In this document: positions 36,254-44,678 of the stretch, piece after piece
Position numbering within the stretch: position 1 is the first letter of the stretch
Layout: each line of letters starts with the position of its first letter
NCBI GenBank assembly: GCA_001302245.1
Contig: LGYU01000016.1
Coordinates: 124,001 to 188,000, forward strand
Source: Chitinophagaceae bacterium PMP191F
GTDB taxonomy: Bacteria > Bacteroidota > Bacteroidia > Chitinophagales > Chitinophagaceae
Reading direction: 5' to 3'
DNA: 64,000 bases
Program-made: the position numbers and the translations under genes
Notes under the pieces: generated by a model
What the model was told of the DNA's origin: nothing
What the model saw: only the letters and a program-made list of their open reading frames with translations
The model's database searches: none

Positions 36254-38674
36254 TTACCTATTTTTCCATTTCAGTAGCAGGCTATTGCTGACTACACTTA
36301 CGCTGCTGAGTGCCATTGCCGCCCCTGCAATCATGGGGTTAAGCAGGAAGCCATTCACAGGATAAAGGATACCTGCGGCTATCGGAATGCCAATTACATT
36401 GTAAATAAACGCCCAAAACAGGTTTTGTTTGATAGTGGCTACAGTCTGTTTTGACAAGCGTATTGCCTGCGGTATCTTGGTAAGGTCTGAGGAGATGATG
36501 GTCATCTTGGCAACATCCATTGCTATATCGCTGCCTTTGCCCATTGCGATACTTACATCGGCTGTTGCCAAAGCGGTGCTGTCATTAATGCCATCGCCTA
36601 CCATCGCCACTGTTTTACCCTGCTGTTGCAGTTCTTTCACAAAATCGGCTTTGTGCTGTGGCAATACCTCGGCCTTGTAATGCCTGATGCCTGTCTGCTC
36701 TGCAATGGATTTTGCGGTAGCGTCATTATCCCCGGTGAGCATATACAGGTCAATGCCCATATCCTGCATTTCTTTGATGGCCTGTACTGATGTGTCTTTA
36801 ATCTTATCGGCTATGGCAATGACAGCAAGAGCCTGTTTGCTGTTTGCAAACCAGATAACGGTTTTGGACTGTTTGCCCCATTCTTCAGCTTTGTCTTGTA
36901 ATTCGCCGGCAATGGCAATCTTGTTTTCTGCCAACAGCTTTTTATTTCCTACAAAATAGGTTTCGCCGTTGTGATTGGCTTTTGCCCCTTTACCCGTAAT
37001 ACTGTCGAACAGGGACAAAGAGGTGGTCCCTATCCCTTCATAGTGTTTTGCCACTGCTTCTGCCAATGGATGCTCCGATTGCTTTTCAATGCTCAACAGC
37101 ACATTTTTGGCAGCGTCGTCATTATTCAGCCATTGGATGCCGGTTACCTGTGGTTTTCCTTCGGTAATGGTTCCCGTTTTATCCAGTACGACGGCATTTA
37201 TTTTCTTGGCCAGTTCGAGGCTTTCCGCATCTTTAATGAGGATACCCTTTTCTGCTCCTTTGCCTACGCCCACCATGATAGCCGTAGGCGTGGCCAGTCC
37301 CAATGCGCATGGACAGGCAATGACGAGTACGGTGACGGCTGCCAGTAATCCCTGTACGATCCCGTCATCGCCACCCAGCACCAGCCACAGCAAAAAGGCC
37401 AGGATGGCAATGCCCATGACAACCGGAACAAAAATGCCCGCAATTTTATCTACCAATTTCTGAACAGGCGCTTTGCTTCCCTGTGCATCCTGCACCATTT
37501 TGATGATGTGGGCAAGCATGGTCTCTTTACCTACCTTCACTGCTTTAAACTGGAAGCTGCCTTTTTGGTTGATCGTTCCTGCAAACACTTTTTCGTTTTC
37601 ATTTTTAAGTACCGGGACCGGCTCTCCGCTTAACATGCTTTCATCCACATACGAGCTGCCTGATGTTACCATACCGTCTACAGCAATTTTTTCACCGGGC
37701 TTTACCAGTATCACATCACCCGGGTTTACCTCTTCAATGGCGGTCTGCTTTTCTGACCCGTCGGCCTGGATCACCATTACGGTTTTAGGTTGTAAGCCCA
37801 TCAGTTTTTTAATGGCCGATGATGTATTTCCTTTGGCTTTTTCTTCCAGCAATTTCCCTAACAGGATAAATGCTATGATAACGGCTGCGGCTTCAAAATA
37901 TACGTGCGCATGCAACCCTCTGTGATGCCAAAAGTCAGCAAACAGCATATTGAATACGCTGAAGACATAGGCAATCCCCGTACTTAACGCCACGAGCGTG
38001 TCCATATTGGCGGAACGGTGTCTGGCCTGTTTCCAGGCATTGATAAAGAAATCCCTGCCCAGCCATGCCACAACAGGCGTAGCGAATGCCCACATGATCT
38101 GGTTGGCATAAGGTATATCCATGAAGAACATCCCTATCACTACCACAGGTAAAGACAGGATGATTGCCCATACGGTTTTAGTCTTCAGCTTGCTGAAGTT
38201 TTGGGCGTGGATGGCTTCCAATGTTTCCTGCTGCCTGGTTTCATCTTCAATCAGTAAATCGTACCCTACGGATTGTACCGCTTTTTGCAACGTTGAAGCG
38301 CTGGTCATATTCGGAAGATATTCCACGGTAAGATTCCCGGTAGCAAAGTTGACGGATGCACTGACTACGCCGGGTTGGTATTTTACGATACTTTCAGCAC
38401 TTCCTGCACAGGATGCGCAGGTCATTCCCAGGACAGGAAAAGCTCCCTTAGTGGTGGTAATGTTATACCCGAGATCCTTTACTGCCTTCACCGCTTCGGG
38501 TATTGCCTCATGGTCATTTACCGTTATGGCGGCCCTGCGGTTGTTCAGCTCTACTTTATGGGTGGTGATCCCCTTGACTTGTGCCAGCCCCCTGTCAACG
38601 ATGGATGCGCAATGGTCACTCTCTACGTTTTCCAAAGGCAGATAGATGATTTCTTTATTATTATCTGTCGTCAT
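36254..38674 (-). CDS. copA: Cu(I)-exporting P1B-1 ATPase CopA
   Basis: An 806-aa inner-membrane pump from the ATG at 38674; the open frame reaches a TTG 27 nt upstream that lies in the promoter and is unlikely. Two N-terminal HMA-like units: residues about 8-75 is degenerate (only one Cys, SDHCASIV), the second has the full MTCASC site at 84-89. The membrane part holds the CPC motif (VIACPCALGLATPTA), with TGES-like SGEPVPV, DKTGTITEG and GDGINDSTAL. It moves Cu(I) from cytoplasm to periplasm. The promoter block B upstream is shared with the HMA chaperone gene. Sequence and length are typical. Confidence 0.94.
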   Translation of the reverse strand: MTTDNNKEIIYLPLENVESDHCASIVDRGLAQVKGITTHKVELNNRRAAITVNDHEAIPEAVKAVKDLGYNITTTKGAFPVLGMTCASCAGSAESIVKYQPGVVSASVNFATGNLTVEYLPNMTSASTLQKAVQSVGYDLLIEDETRQQETLEAIHAQNFSKLKTKTVWAIILSLPVVVIGMFFMDIPYANQIMWAFATPVVAWLGRDFFINAWKQARHRSANMDTLVALSTGIAYVFSVFNMLFADFWHHRGLHAHVYFEAAAVIIAFILLGKLLEEKAKGNTSSAIKKLMGLQPKTVMVIQADGSEKQTAIEEVNPGDVILVKPGEKIAVDGMVTSGSSYVDESMLSGEPVPVLKNENEKVFAGTINQKGSFQFKAVKVGKETMLAHIIKMVQDAQGSKAPVQKLVDKIAGIFVPVVMGIAILAFLLWLVLGGDDGIVQGLLAAVTVLVIACPCALGLATPTAIMVGVGKGAEKGILIKDAESLELAKKINAVVLDKTGTITEGKPQVTGIQWLNNDDAAKNVLLSIEKQSEHPLAEAVAKHYEGIGTTSLSLFDSITGKGAKANHNGETYFVGNKKLLAENKIAIAGELQDKAEEWGKQSKTVIWFANSKQALAVIAIADKIKDTSVQAIKEMQDMGIDLYMLTGDNDATAKSIAEQTGIRHYKAEVLPQHKADFVKELQQQGKTVAMVGDGINDSTALATADVSIAMGKGSDIAMDVAKMTIISSDLTKIPQAIRLSKQTVATIKQNLFWAFIYNVIGIPIAAGILYPVNGFLLNPMIAGAAMALSSVSVVSNSLLLKWKNR

Positions 38675-38696
38675 ATTTTGCTGCTTTATTGAATAA

Positions 38697-38760
38697 TGCA
38701 AATTTGACCATAATGCCAGTGGCTACTATTACGAAATTTTGGAATTGATTTATAAAATTT
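38697..38760 (-). promoter_or_regulatory. Copper promoter block B, upstream of copA
   Basis: Equal in length (64 nt) to block A at 35027-35090, with TGCAAATTT, TATTACGAAATTT and TTTATAAAATTT at the same offsets. The palindrome of block A is imperfect here (ATTACGAAAT, 38728-38737). It ends 22 nt before the copA ATG. Confidence 0.62.
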
Positions 38761-38827
38761 CATGGAACAGGGTTAACCTTGCCAGGGATACTGTTCGCTG
38801 CTATTCCGTTTCATGTTGCCAAAGCAA

Positions 38828-38861
38828 AAACAGGCTGATCCGCACGGGAAACAGCCTGTTT
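38828..38861 (-). terminator. Intrinsic terminator of the Cus-type operon
   Basis: On the minus strand AAACAGGCTG (38861-38852) pairs with CAGCCTGTTT (38837-38828), a perfect 10-bp stem with a 14-nt loop, followed by TTTTT (38830-38826). It lies 20 nt after the stop codon of the outer-membrane-protein remnant and ends the efflux operon. Confidence 0.75.
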
Positions 38862-38880
38862 GTTTTAACTTCTTCACTGG

Positions 38881-38985
38881 TTACCAGTTAAAGTTCAGTG
38901 GCACGTTTATTTTGAAACCAAAATTCCTGCCCATAGCAAATACACCCTGCCTGATAATAACCCGCACAGGCGCACCATCGCCATT
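38881..38985 (-). pseudogene. C-terminal remnant of an outer-membrane receptor-like protein
   Basis: Directly after the adaptor stop a 34-codon frame without start codon reads '...RVIIRQGVFAMGRNFGFK' and ends INVPLNFNW then TAA. A last strand ending in an aromatic residue, preceded by MGRNF, is the signature of TonB-dependent receptor or other beta-barrel C-termini. The body of the gene is gone; only its end and the following terminator remain. It suggests the operon once ended with a TonB receptor, as some Bacteroidota metal operons do. The assignment rests on a short match. Confidence 0.45.
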
Positions 38986-40195
38986 AATGGTCATGCATCT
39001 TGCTTGCTCCCTTTTTGAGGATAAACTCACTGCTCAGCAGGTAGGCACCATCTGTAACCACTACTTCTCCGGGTTGCACTCCTGATGTAATCTCGATCCA
39101 TAGTGCGTTTTCGGCACCTGTTTCCACCATCCTCGGTTCAAACTTTCCGGCACCTGTTTCTACCCAGATGTGAGCGCCTTTACCGTCATGAATGACCGCA
39201 TCTACCGGTACGGTGACGGCTCGGGATGTATTGGCCACAGGTAGTTCCACCACGGCCTGCATGCCTGCTCTTAGCTGGTTGTGCAGGTTGGGTATATTGC
39301 CCCTGATCGTGAGCAACTGGCTGCCTTCCTGTAAGGCCGGTGCGATAAATTCAACCCGCATTTTTTGCGGTTCGTTCTCAAAGCCGGCTACGGTCACATT
39401 TACCAGGTCACCCGTTTTTACCAGGCTTGCTTCGGCAGGATACAGATCTGCTTCTACCCAGATGTTATGGTAGCCTTCCAGGCTCATAATGGGGGAACCT
39501 TCTGCTACATATTGCCCTTCGGTAACCAACACTTCAGCAACAATACCATCTACCGGAGCCATATAGGTAATATAAGGGCTGGTTTTTTTGCTGGTTTTTA
39601 ACTGGTGTACCTGCGCTTCACTTTGATCATAGAGCAACAATTTCTGCCGGGAAGCATCCAGGAGTTGCTGAAATTTTTTGTCTTCCGGAAACTGTGATGC
39701 CTGCGCAACGGCAACCAGGTATTCCTGTTGCAATGCTGCGAGTTGTTCTGAATATATTTTATACAAGGGCTGCCCTTTACGCACCGGAACGCCTGTCTCT
39801 TTCACATACAGGGCTTCTATTCTGCCCGCTGTCCGGCTGGATATCATATCCGTTTGTGAAGGGTTTACGGCAAGCCTGCCGTTTAGTTGTTTAAAGGAGG
39901 AAAAGGAACCCGTTCTCACCGTGTCTGTATTGATGTTTCCCAGCATCTGTTGTGGGACGCTAAGCGTTAAGAAATCACCGGCATTGGTTTTATCAAACGG
40001 AACCAGATCCATTCCGCAAATCGGACAGCTACCAGGCTTGTCGCTTACGATCTGCGGGTGCATGGGGCAGGTATAGGTTTGTTTTTGGGTGGTTTCCGTT
40101 TGTGTTTTCGTGTCCTTGTTTTTACACGAACCCAAGCCCAACATGGCGATAGCGGCAAGTAGGAAAACGGAGAGGATGTTTATTTTCTGGTTCAT
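38984..40195 (-). CDS. cusB: CusB-type periplasmic adaptor, second of pair (module 1)
   Basis: A 403-aa lipoprotein adaptor (lipobox LGSC near residue 23). Residues about 41-67 form the heavy-metal-binding zinc-ribbon-like unit (YTCPMHP, CPICGMDLVPF). Then come the barrel-sandwich/lipoyl half, a helical hairpin (about 150-195), and a beta-barrel with 'GMQAVVELPV' and 'LTIRGNIPNL'. The C-terminus ends KKGASKMHDH. It would bridge the RND pump and TolC protein, and may deliver copper through its N-terminal domain. It overlaps the first adaptor gene by 4 nt. The stop overlaps the outer-membrane remnant. Confidence 0.88.
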   Translation of the reverse strand: MNQKINILSVFLLAAIAMLGLGSCKNKDTKTQTETTQKQTYTCPMHPQIVSDKPGSCPICGMDLVPFDKTNAGDFLTLSVPQQMLGNINTDTVRTGSFSSFKQLNGRLAVNPSQTDMISSRTAGRIEALYVKETGVPVRKGQPLYKIYSEQLAALQQEYLVAVAQASQFPEDKKFQQLLDASRQKLLLYDQSEAQVHQLKTSKKTSPYITYMAPVDGIVAEVLVTEGQYVAEGSPIMSLEGYHNIWVEADLYPAEASLVKTGDLVNVTVAGFENEPQKMRVEFIAPALQEGSQLLTIRGNIPNLHNQLRAGMQAVVELPVANTSRAVTVPVDAVIHDGKGAHIWVETGAGKFEPRMVETGAENALWIEITSGVQPGEVVVTDGAYLLSSEFILKKGASKMHDH

Positions 40196-41529
40196 TTTGA
40201 ATAATTTGATGTCAGTCTGATAAAGCTTTCACTGTCCACCAGGAAACTGGCATTTTTTGCTATCTGCCAATAGCCAATGGAATCTTTTATTTCTATCATG
40301 TCATTGATTTTGATGCCTGCCTGCACCTGCCTGGGAATAAACACGCCCTTTTCTTTTTTAAATACCACGGCTTTTGTCCCCAGTTGAAGCACGGCATTTT
40401 GAGGCAGCCAGTAGGTACCGTCTTTTATTACGTGCATATTGGCAGTGAGTAACTGCCCCGGCTTTAAATCACTACCCGACAGGTACACCCGTGCTACCGT
40501 AAAATTTTCGCCATTTTTCTGCGTGGGTTCAATCAGGCCAATGCTGCCGGTTTTTATATCGCCGGGGTTGGCATCGGTATGATACGTCAGTTGTTGACCC
40601 CGTTTTAGGGTTGCTGCAATGGAAGGGGCAAACGAAAACGCTGCTATCAGGCTATTGCTTTTGTAAATGGTGAAAACCGTTTCTCCGGCACCAACATACT
40701 GCCCTTCCCGGATGAGCACCGGCGTTGGATTAATGGCTTGCTGCGCTGCGGTAGTATTTGACAAAGCGGTACCACCGCCCATTGCGCCCATACCATCTGC
40801 AGCGGCGGCGGGTGAGGGTGGCATCGCCGTATTGGCGGGCGATGCGTTGGCAGCTACCTTTTTTTCTACGATGTAACCATCGACACTGCTGTACACGGGC
40901 ACACGGTACAAAGGCTTTCCGGTTTTAATGACCTGGTTGATCTGTGCCGTTTGCATGCCCAACAAATTAAGCCGTTGCGTTGCCCTTTGCAGCAATAAAG
41001 CATTGTCATCGCTGCTGCTGATGTAAATCAATTCTCGTTGTGCGGCGGCCAGGTCAGGTGAATAAATTTCCATAATGAGCTGTCCTTTGCGTACCGGCTG
41101 GTAATTGTACCTGATATACATTTTTTCAATTCTTCCGGCAACACGGCTGGAAATGCTTTCCTGGTGCCTGATATCATAGGTAACGATGCCCTGCACCGGG
41201 ACGGCAAAAGCCTGGCGGCCGCTGTCCGGAGTGATCGTGCTGATACCGGAAACCACCTGTTCGTTCACCGGCTTCAGCAACGGCAAAATGCTGCTATCTA
41301 CATGAAGCTCATTGGAATGGCTCATGGGTACCAGGTCCATGCCACAGATAGGACATTTACCCGGATGATCCCGCACAATTTCCGGGTGCATGGGGCAGGT
41401 ATAGGCCGTTGCTTTGTCGTGGGCATGCATTGAATCCGCAGTGGCTGTTCCTGTTTTTTCCTTGCAGGAAAAAAGCAATAGTGAGAACAGCAGCGCGATG
41501 AGCAGTTTATCTGAATAATTCCTTTTCAT
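40192..41529 (-). CDS. cusB: CusB-type periplasmic adaptor, first of pair (module 1)
   Basis: A 445-aa lipoprotein (lipobox LFSC near residue 21) with a heavy-metal-binding unit at about 43-69 (YTCPMHP, CPICGMDLVPM). The adaptor fold follows: lipoyl-type 'GRIEKMYIRYNYQPVRKGQLI', a helical hairpin (about 170-205), a Gly/Ala/Met-rich loop (about 235-260), and barrel strands. The loop insertion is not in the second adaptor, so the pair are not simple duplicates. Two adaptors per pump may form a mixed hexamer, or one may serve as chaperone. It overlaps the TolC gene by 23 nt. Confidence 0.88.
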   Translation of the reverse strand: MKRNYSDKLLIALLFSLLLFSCKEKTGTATADSMHAHDKATAYTCPMHPEIVRDHPGKCPICGMDLVPMSHSNELHVDSSILPLLKPVNEQVVSGISTITPDSGRQAFAVPVQGIVTYDIRHQESISSRVAGRIEKMYIRYNYQPVRKGQLIMEIYSPDLAAAQRELIYISSSDDNALLLQRATQRLNLLGMQTAQINQVIKTGKPLYRVPVYSSVDGYIVEKKVAANASPANTAMPPSPAAAADGMGAMGGGTALSNTTAAQQAINPTPVLIREGQYVGAGETVFTIYKSNSLIAAFSFAPSIAATLKRGQQLTYHTDANPGDIKTGSIGLIEPTQKNGENFTVARVYLSGSDLKPGQLLTANMHVIKDGTYWLPQNAVLQLGTKAVVFKKEKGVFIPRQVQAGIKINDMIEIKDSIGYWQIAKNASFLVDSESFIRLTSNYSK

Positions 41530-42760
41530 AATCGACGATCATTTGATATAATTTTTGTTTTTCGTCCAGCACATCAAGTCGCATCATGTTCAGGGCGTCC
41601 CAGTTATCCAAAACCACTGTGAGGGTGAGCTTATTTTCCTGGTAGGTAATGAAGCTGGCATCAAAGGTTTTTTGCAATGCCGGTATCACTTTTTCTTCTA
41701 TGGATTGAATGCGCTGCTGCATCGTTTGAATTTCTGCCTGCATGCCGTACAACATGCCCTGTGTCTCCTGGAGCATGGCAGCACGTTCCTGTTCCATCGC
41801 CTGGATATTGGACCGCATGGATTTGATTTCCGACTGATACATTTTTTTTGACCACGGCGCAATAGGAATAGAGACCATGCCCATCACACTGAATGCCTGT
41901 GGCATCATGGAAGACAACGGCGACATGTGGTCGTATTGAATGCGAAACGAGGGCTTCCGTTCCAGTTTCATGGCTTCGATATTGAGCTGCATGGCGTGGA
42001 TGCTTTCATTCATCCGCAGCACATCTTTTCGCTGGGTGGCAAGACTGGCCGTGTCATAGAATGTTGCGGCAACAAAGCGTGGTTCATACACCGTATCTAT
42101 CTGAAGATCTGCATTGCCCGGACGGTTCATTAAAGCATTCAGATAGGCTTTTGCCTTCGCAATTTCGCTCTGTGGCATAAAGAGCATATTGCGGTTCTTT
42201 TCGATGGATGCTTCTGCCCGGTAAACTGTGCTTAGCTGCGACTGGTTGTAAGGATAGCGTACCTCTTCAATCTTCTTCATCATCTCCAGCACTTTTTCGT
42301 TTTGTTGGATGATCCTGATTTTCTCCAACGCTACCAGCCAGTTAAAATACTGTGATTTTGCCTGTGCTTTCAGCTCATTAAGCGTTACCGCACGATTGGC
42401 ATTTTCCACATTGCCCTGCGACTGGATGTATCTTTTTTTCGCCTGCAATTTTTTGCCGTTCGGAATTTCCTGTTCCAGCCGCAGCATAAGGGAACCTTTG
42501 TCCCTGGCCTCCATTATTTTCTGAAAAGGATAAGGCGTCATAAACGACCCTAAGCCCACCATCGGCGGCATCCAGGCAGTGGCGGCATCGGCGCTGTACT
42601 TGTATCCTTCCGCTTTTAATCCGTAGGTTCTGAGCAGGATATTATTGCTGTCTATTTTTTGCAGCACATCGGGCAGGCTCAGCACTTCCTTTTGTTGTGC
42701 AAGGGCACTGAAAGGAAGCAGTACGAGCAGCCACAAACATTTTTTAATGGTGAACATCAT
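41507..42760 (-). CDS. cusC: TolC-family outer-membrane channel (module 1)
   Basis: A 417-aa exported protein (signal ends near ALAQ, residue 22) with the two long helical-barrel halves of TolC proteins and strands between them. Met-rich pieces (AMQLNIEAMKLE, MSPLSSMMPQAFSVMGMV near 260-290) may reflect copper passage. It overlaps the end of the second RND half by 17 nt and the start of the first adaptor, so translation is coupled along the operon. Length fits the CusC/CzcC family. No lipobox is present, unlike E. coli CusC. Confidence 0.88.
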   Translation of the reverse strand: MMFTIKKCLWLLVLLPFSALAQQKEVLSLPDVLQKIDSNNILLRTYGLKAEGYKYSADAATAWMPPMVGLGSFMTPYPFQKIMEARDKGSLMLRLEQEIPNGKKLQAKKRYIQSQGNVENANRAVTLNELKAQAKSQYFNWLVALEKIRIIQQNEKVLEMMKKIEEVRYPYNQSQLSTVYRAEASIEKNRNMLFMPQSEIAKAKAYLNALMNRPGNADLQIDTVYEPRFVAATFYDTASLATQRKDVLRMNESIHAMQLNIEAMKLERKPSFRIQYDHMSPLSSMMPQAFSVMGMVSIPIAPWSKKMYQSEIKSMRSNIQAMEQERAAMLQETQGMLYGMQAEIQTMQQRIQSIEEKVIPALQKTFDASFITYQENKLTLTVVLDNWDALNMMRLDVLDEKQKLYQMIVDYEKELFR

Positions 42761-44678
42761 ATACCTCCAGTTTTCCGTATTTTTTTAATTCGTACTCTTT
42801 TGCCATTAAGAAGATGAGCGGCGTTACCAGCAGGATGTGAATGGCTGAAGTAAACACACCGCCAATCATTGGCAGCACTACCGGTTTCATCACATCGGTT
42901 CCCACGCCGGTGGCCCACAGCACCGGCACCAACCCAAACAGCGAAACACAAACCGTCATGATCTTTGGACGCAGCCTTTTGGCGGCACCCTGAATGACAT
43001 ACTCCCGCAGATCTTCCCTGGTAATGGCTTCACTGGAATTGCCTTTGCGTTTGATCAATTGCTGCATGGCATCGTTGAGGTAGATCACCATGACGATACC
43101 GGTTTCCACCGCAATACCAAATAAGGCGATAAAGCCCACGGCAACCGCTACCGAAAGGTTGACGCCCCAGAAATAGATGATATAGGCTCCGCCGATCAAC
43201 GCAAACGGAACGGTGATCAGGCTTAAAAACGCTTCACGGATGGAGTGAAAGGCGAAGTACAGGGAGAAGAAGATAATCACCAGCACAATAGGCGCGATCC
43301 ACATCAGCGTTTGCTGCCCCCTGATCAAACTTTCATACTGCCCGCTCCATTCCAGAAAATAGCCTGCCGGTAAAATGCCTTTTTGCTGATTGAGCTTTTC
43401 TATTGCTTCTTTTACCGTGCTGCCCAAATCCCTGTCTCTTACATTAAACAATACAGCTCCTCGCAGCAAGGCGTTTTCGGAGTTGATCATGGGTGGGCCG
43501 TCTTCAAATTTTACATCGGCTACGGCGCTCAACGGCACTTCGCCGAAACCGGCTGACCGAAGTGGTATGCGTTTAATGTTGTCTACACTGTTGCGGTAAT
43601 CCTGCGCCAGCCGTACATTAATGCTAAAGCGCTGCCTGCCTTCTACTGTTTGCCCGATGGGCGCACCGCCCAATGCCGTTTCTACGGTTTGGTTGACATC
43701 GTCCACGCTCAGACCATAGCGACCTAAATCTGCCCGGCGTGTGTCAATAGCCAGGTATTTGCCGCCTGTGATCGGTTCAACATACAGATCAGCTATACCG
43801 GCCGTGCCTTCAAGTGCTGTTTTTACCCGCTCTGATACGACGGCAATCGTATCGAGGTTTTGTCCATAGACCTTTACACCCACATCCGTGCGGATACCAG
43901 TAGAAAGCATATTGATACGGTTGATGATTGGCTGCGTCCAGCCGTTTACCACGCCGGGAATTTGCAGTTTGGCGTCCAGTTCGTTAATGATCTTCGCTTT
44001 GGTGATGCCTTCCCGCCATTCTTTGTGCGGTTTGAGCATAATGATGGTTTCAATCATGCTGATAGGCGAATTATCGGTGGCGGTACTGGCCCTGCCAGCC
44101 TTCCCCAACACCTTGTCCACTTCCGGAACGGATTTGATGATCTTATCCTGCACCTGTAATATCCTTTTCATCTCGGAGTTGGAAACATCCGGTAGCGTAA
44201 CAGGCATGAACAAAATGCTTTGCTCATCCAGCGGCGGCATAAACTCTGTGCCCAAACTTCTGAGCAGGGGAATGGAAACCAGCAATGCCAGAATATTGAT
44301 GGCAAGGGTGGTCTTTCTCCACTTCATCACCCATTGGATCACCGGGGTATAGATCCGCTCCAGAAAGCGGTTTACCGGATTAGCACTGTCGGGGCGGAAC
44401 TTTCCTTTCATGAAGAAGGAAATCAGCACCGGCGCAAGGGTTAATACCAATAGCGCATCCACTATGAGTATAAAGGTTTTGGTGTAGGCCATCGGGTGAA
44501 ACATTTTCCCTTCCTGCCCGGTGAGTAAAAACACCGGAAGAAAAGAAGTAATGATGATAACCGTGGCAAAGAAGACACCCCTGGATACCTGCTTGCTGGA
44601 TTTTTCAATAATGGATAACCGCTCTTCCTCGGTGATCCATTTTTCTTTTGCTTTTTTATTTTTTTTGTGCCAGATCAT
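42744..44678 (-). CDS. cusA: Cus-type RND permease, C-terminal half (module 1)
   Basis: A 644-aa protein from the ATG at 44678 that overlaps the stop of the upstream half as ATGA; a TTG start further up is unlikely. It covers helices 5-12 and the second periplasmic region of a CusA-type pump. Methionines matching the E. coli CusA copper relay (M573, M623, M672) are all kept: Met158 in LFMPVTLP, Met208 in ISMIETII and Met257 in INMLSTGIRT. The N-terminal stub MIWHKKNKKAKEKWITEE is basic and cytoplasmic, where CusA has its helix 4-5 loop. With the gene upstream it makes one permease. Confidence 0.9.
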   Translation of the reverse strand: MIWHKKNKKAKEKWITEEERLSIIEKSSKQVSRGVFFATVIIITSFLPVFLLTGQEGKMFHPMAYTKTFILIVDALLVLTLAPVLISFFMKGKFRPDSANPVNRFLERIYTPVIQWVMKWRKTTLAINILALLVSIPLLRSLGTEFMPPLDEQSILFMPVTLPDVSNSEMKRILQVQDKIIKSVPEVDKVLGKAGRASTATDNSPISMIETIIMLKPHKEWREGITKAKIINELDAKLQIPGVVNGWTQPIINRINMLSTGIRTDVGVKVYGQNLDTIAVVSERVKTALEGTAGIADLYVEPITGGKYLAIDTRRADLGRYGLSVDDVNQTVETALGGAPIGQTVEGRQRFSINVRLAQDYRNSVDNIKRIPLRSAGFGEVPLSAVADVKFEDGPPMINSENALLRGAVLFNVRDRDLGSTVKEAIEKLNQQKGILPAGYFLEWSGQYESLIRGQQTLMWIAPIVLVIIFFSLYFAFHSIREAFLSLITVPFALIGGAYIIYFWGVNLSVAVAVGFIALFGIAVETGIVMVIYLNDAMQQLIKRKGNSSEAITREDLREYVIQGAAKRLRPKIMTVCVSLFGLVPVLWATGVGTDVMKPVVLPMIGGVFTSAIHILLVTPLIFLMAKEYELKKYGKLEVYDVHH

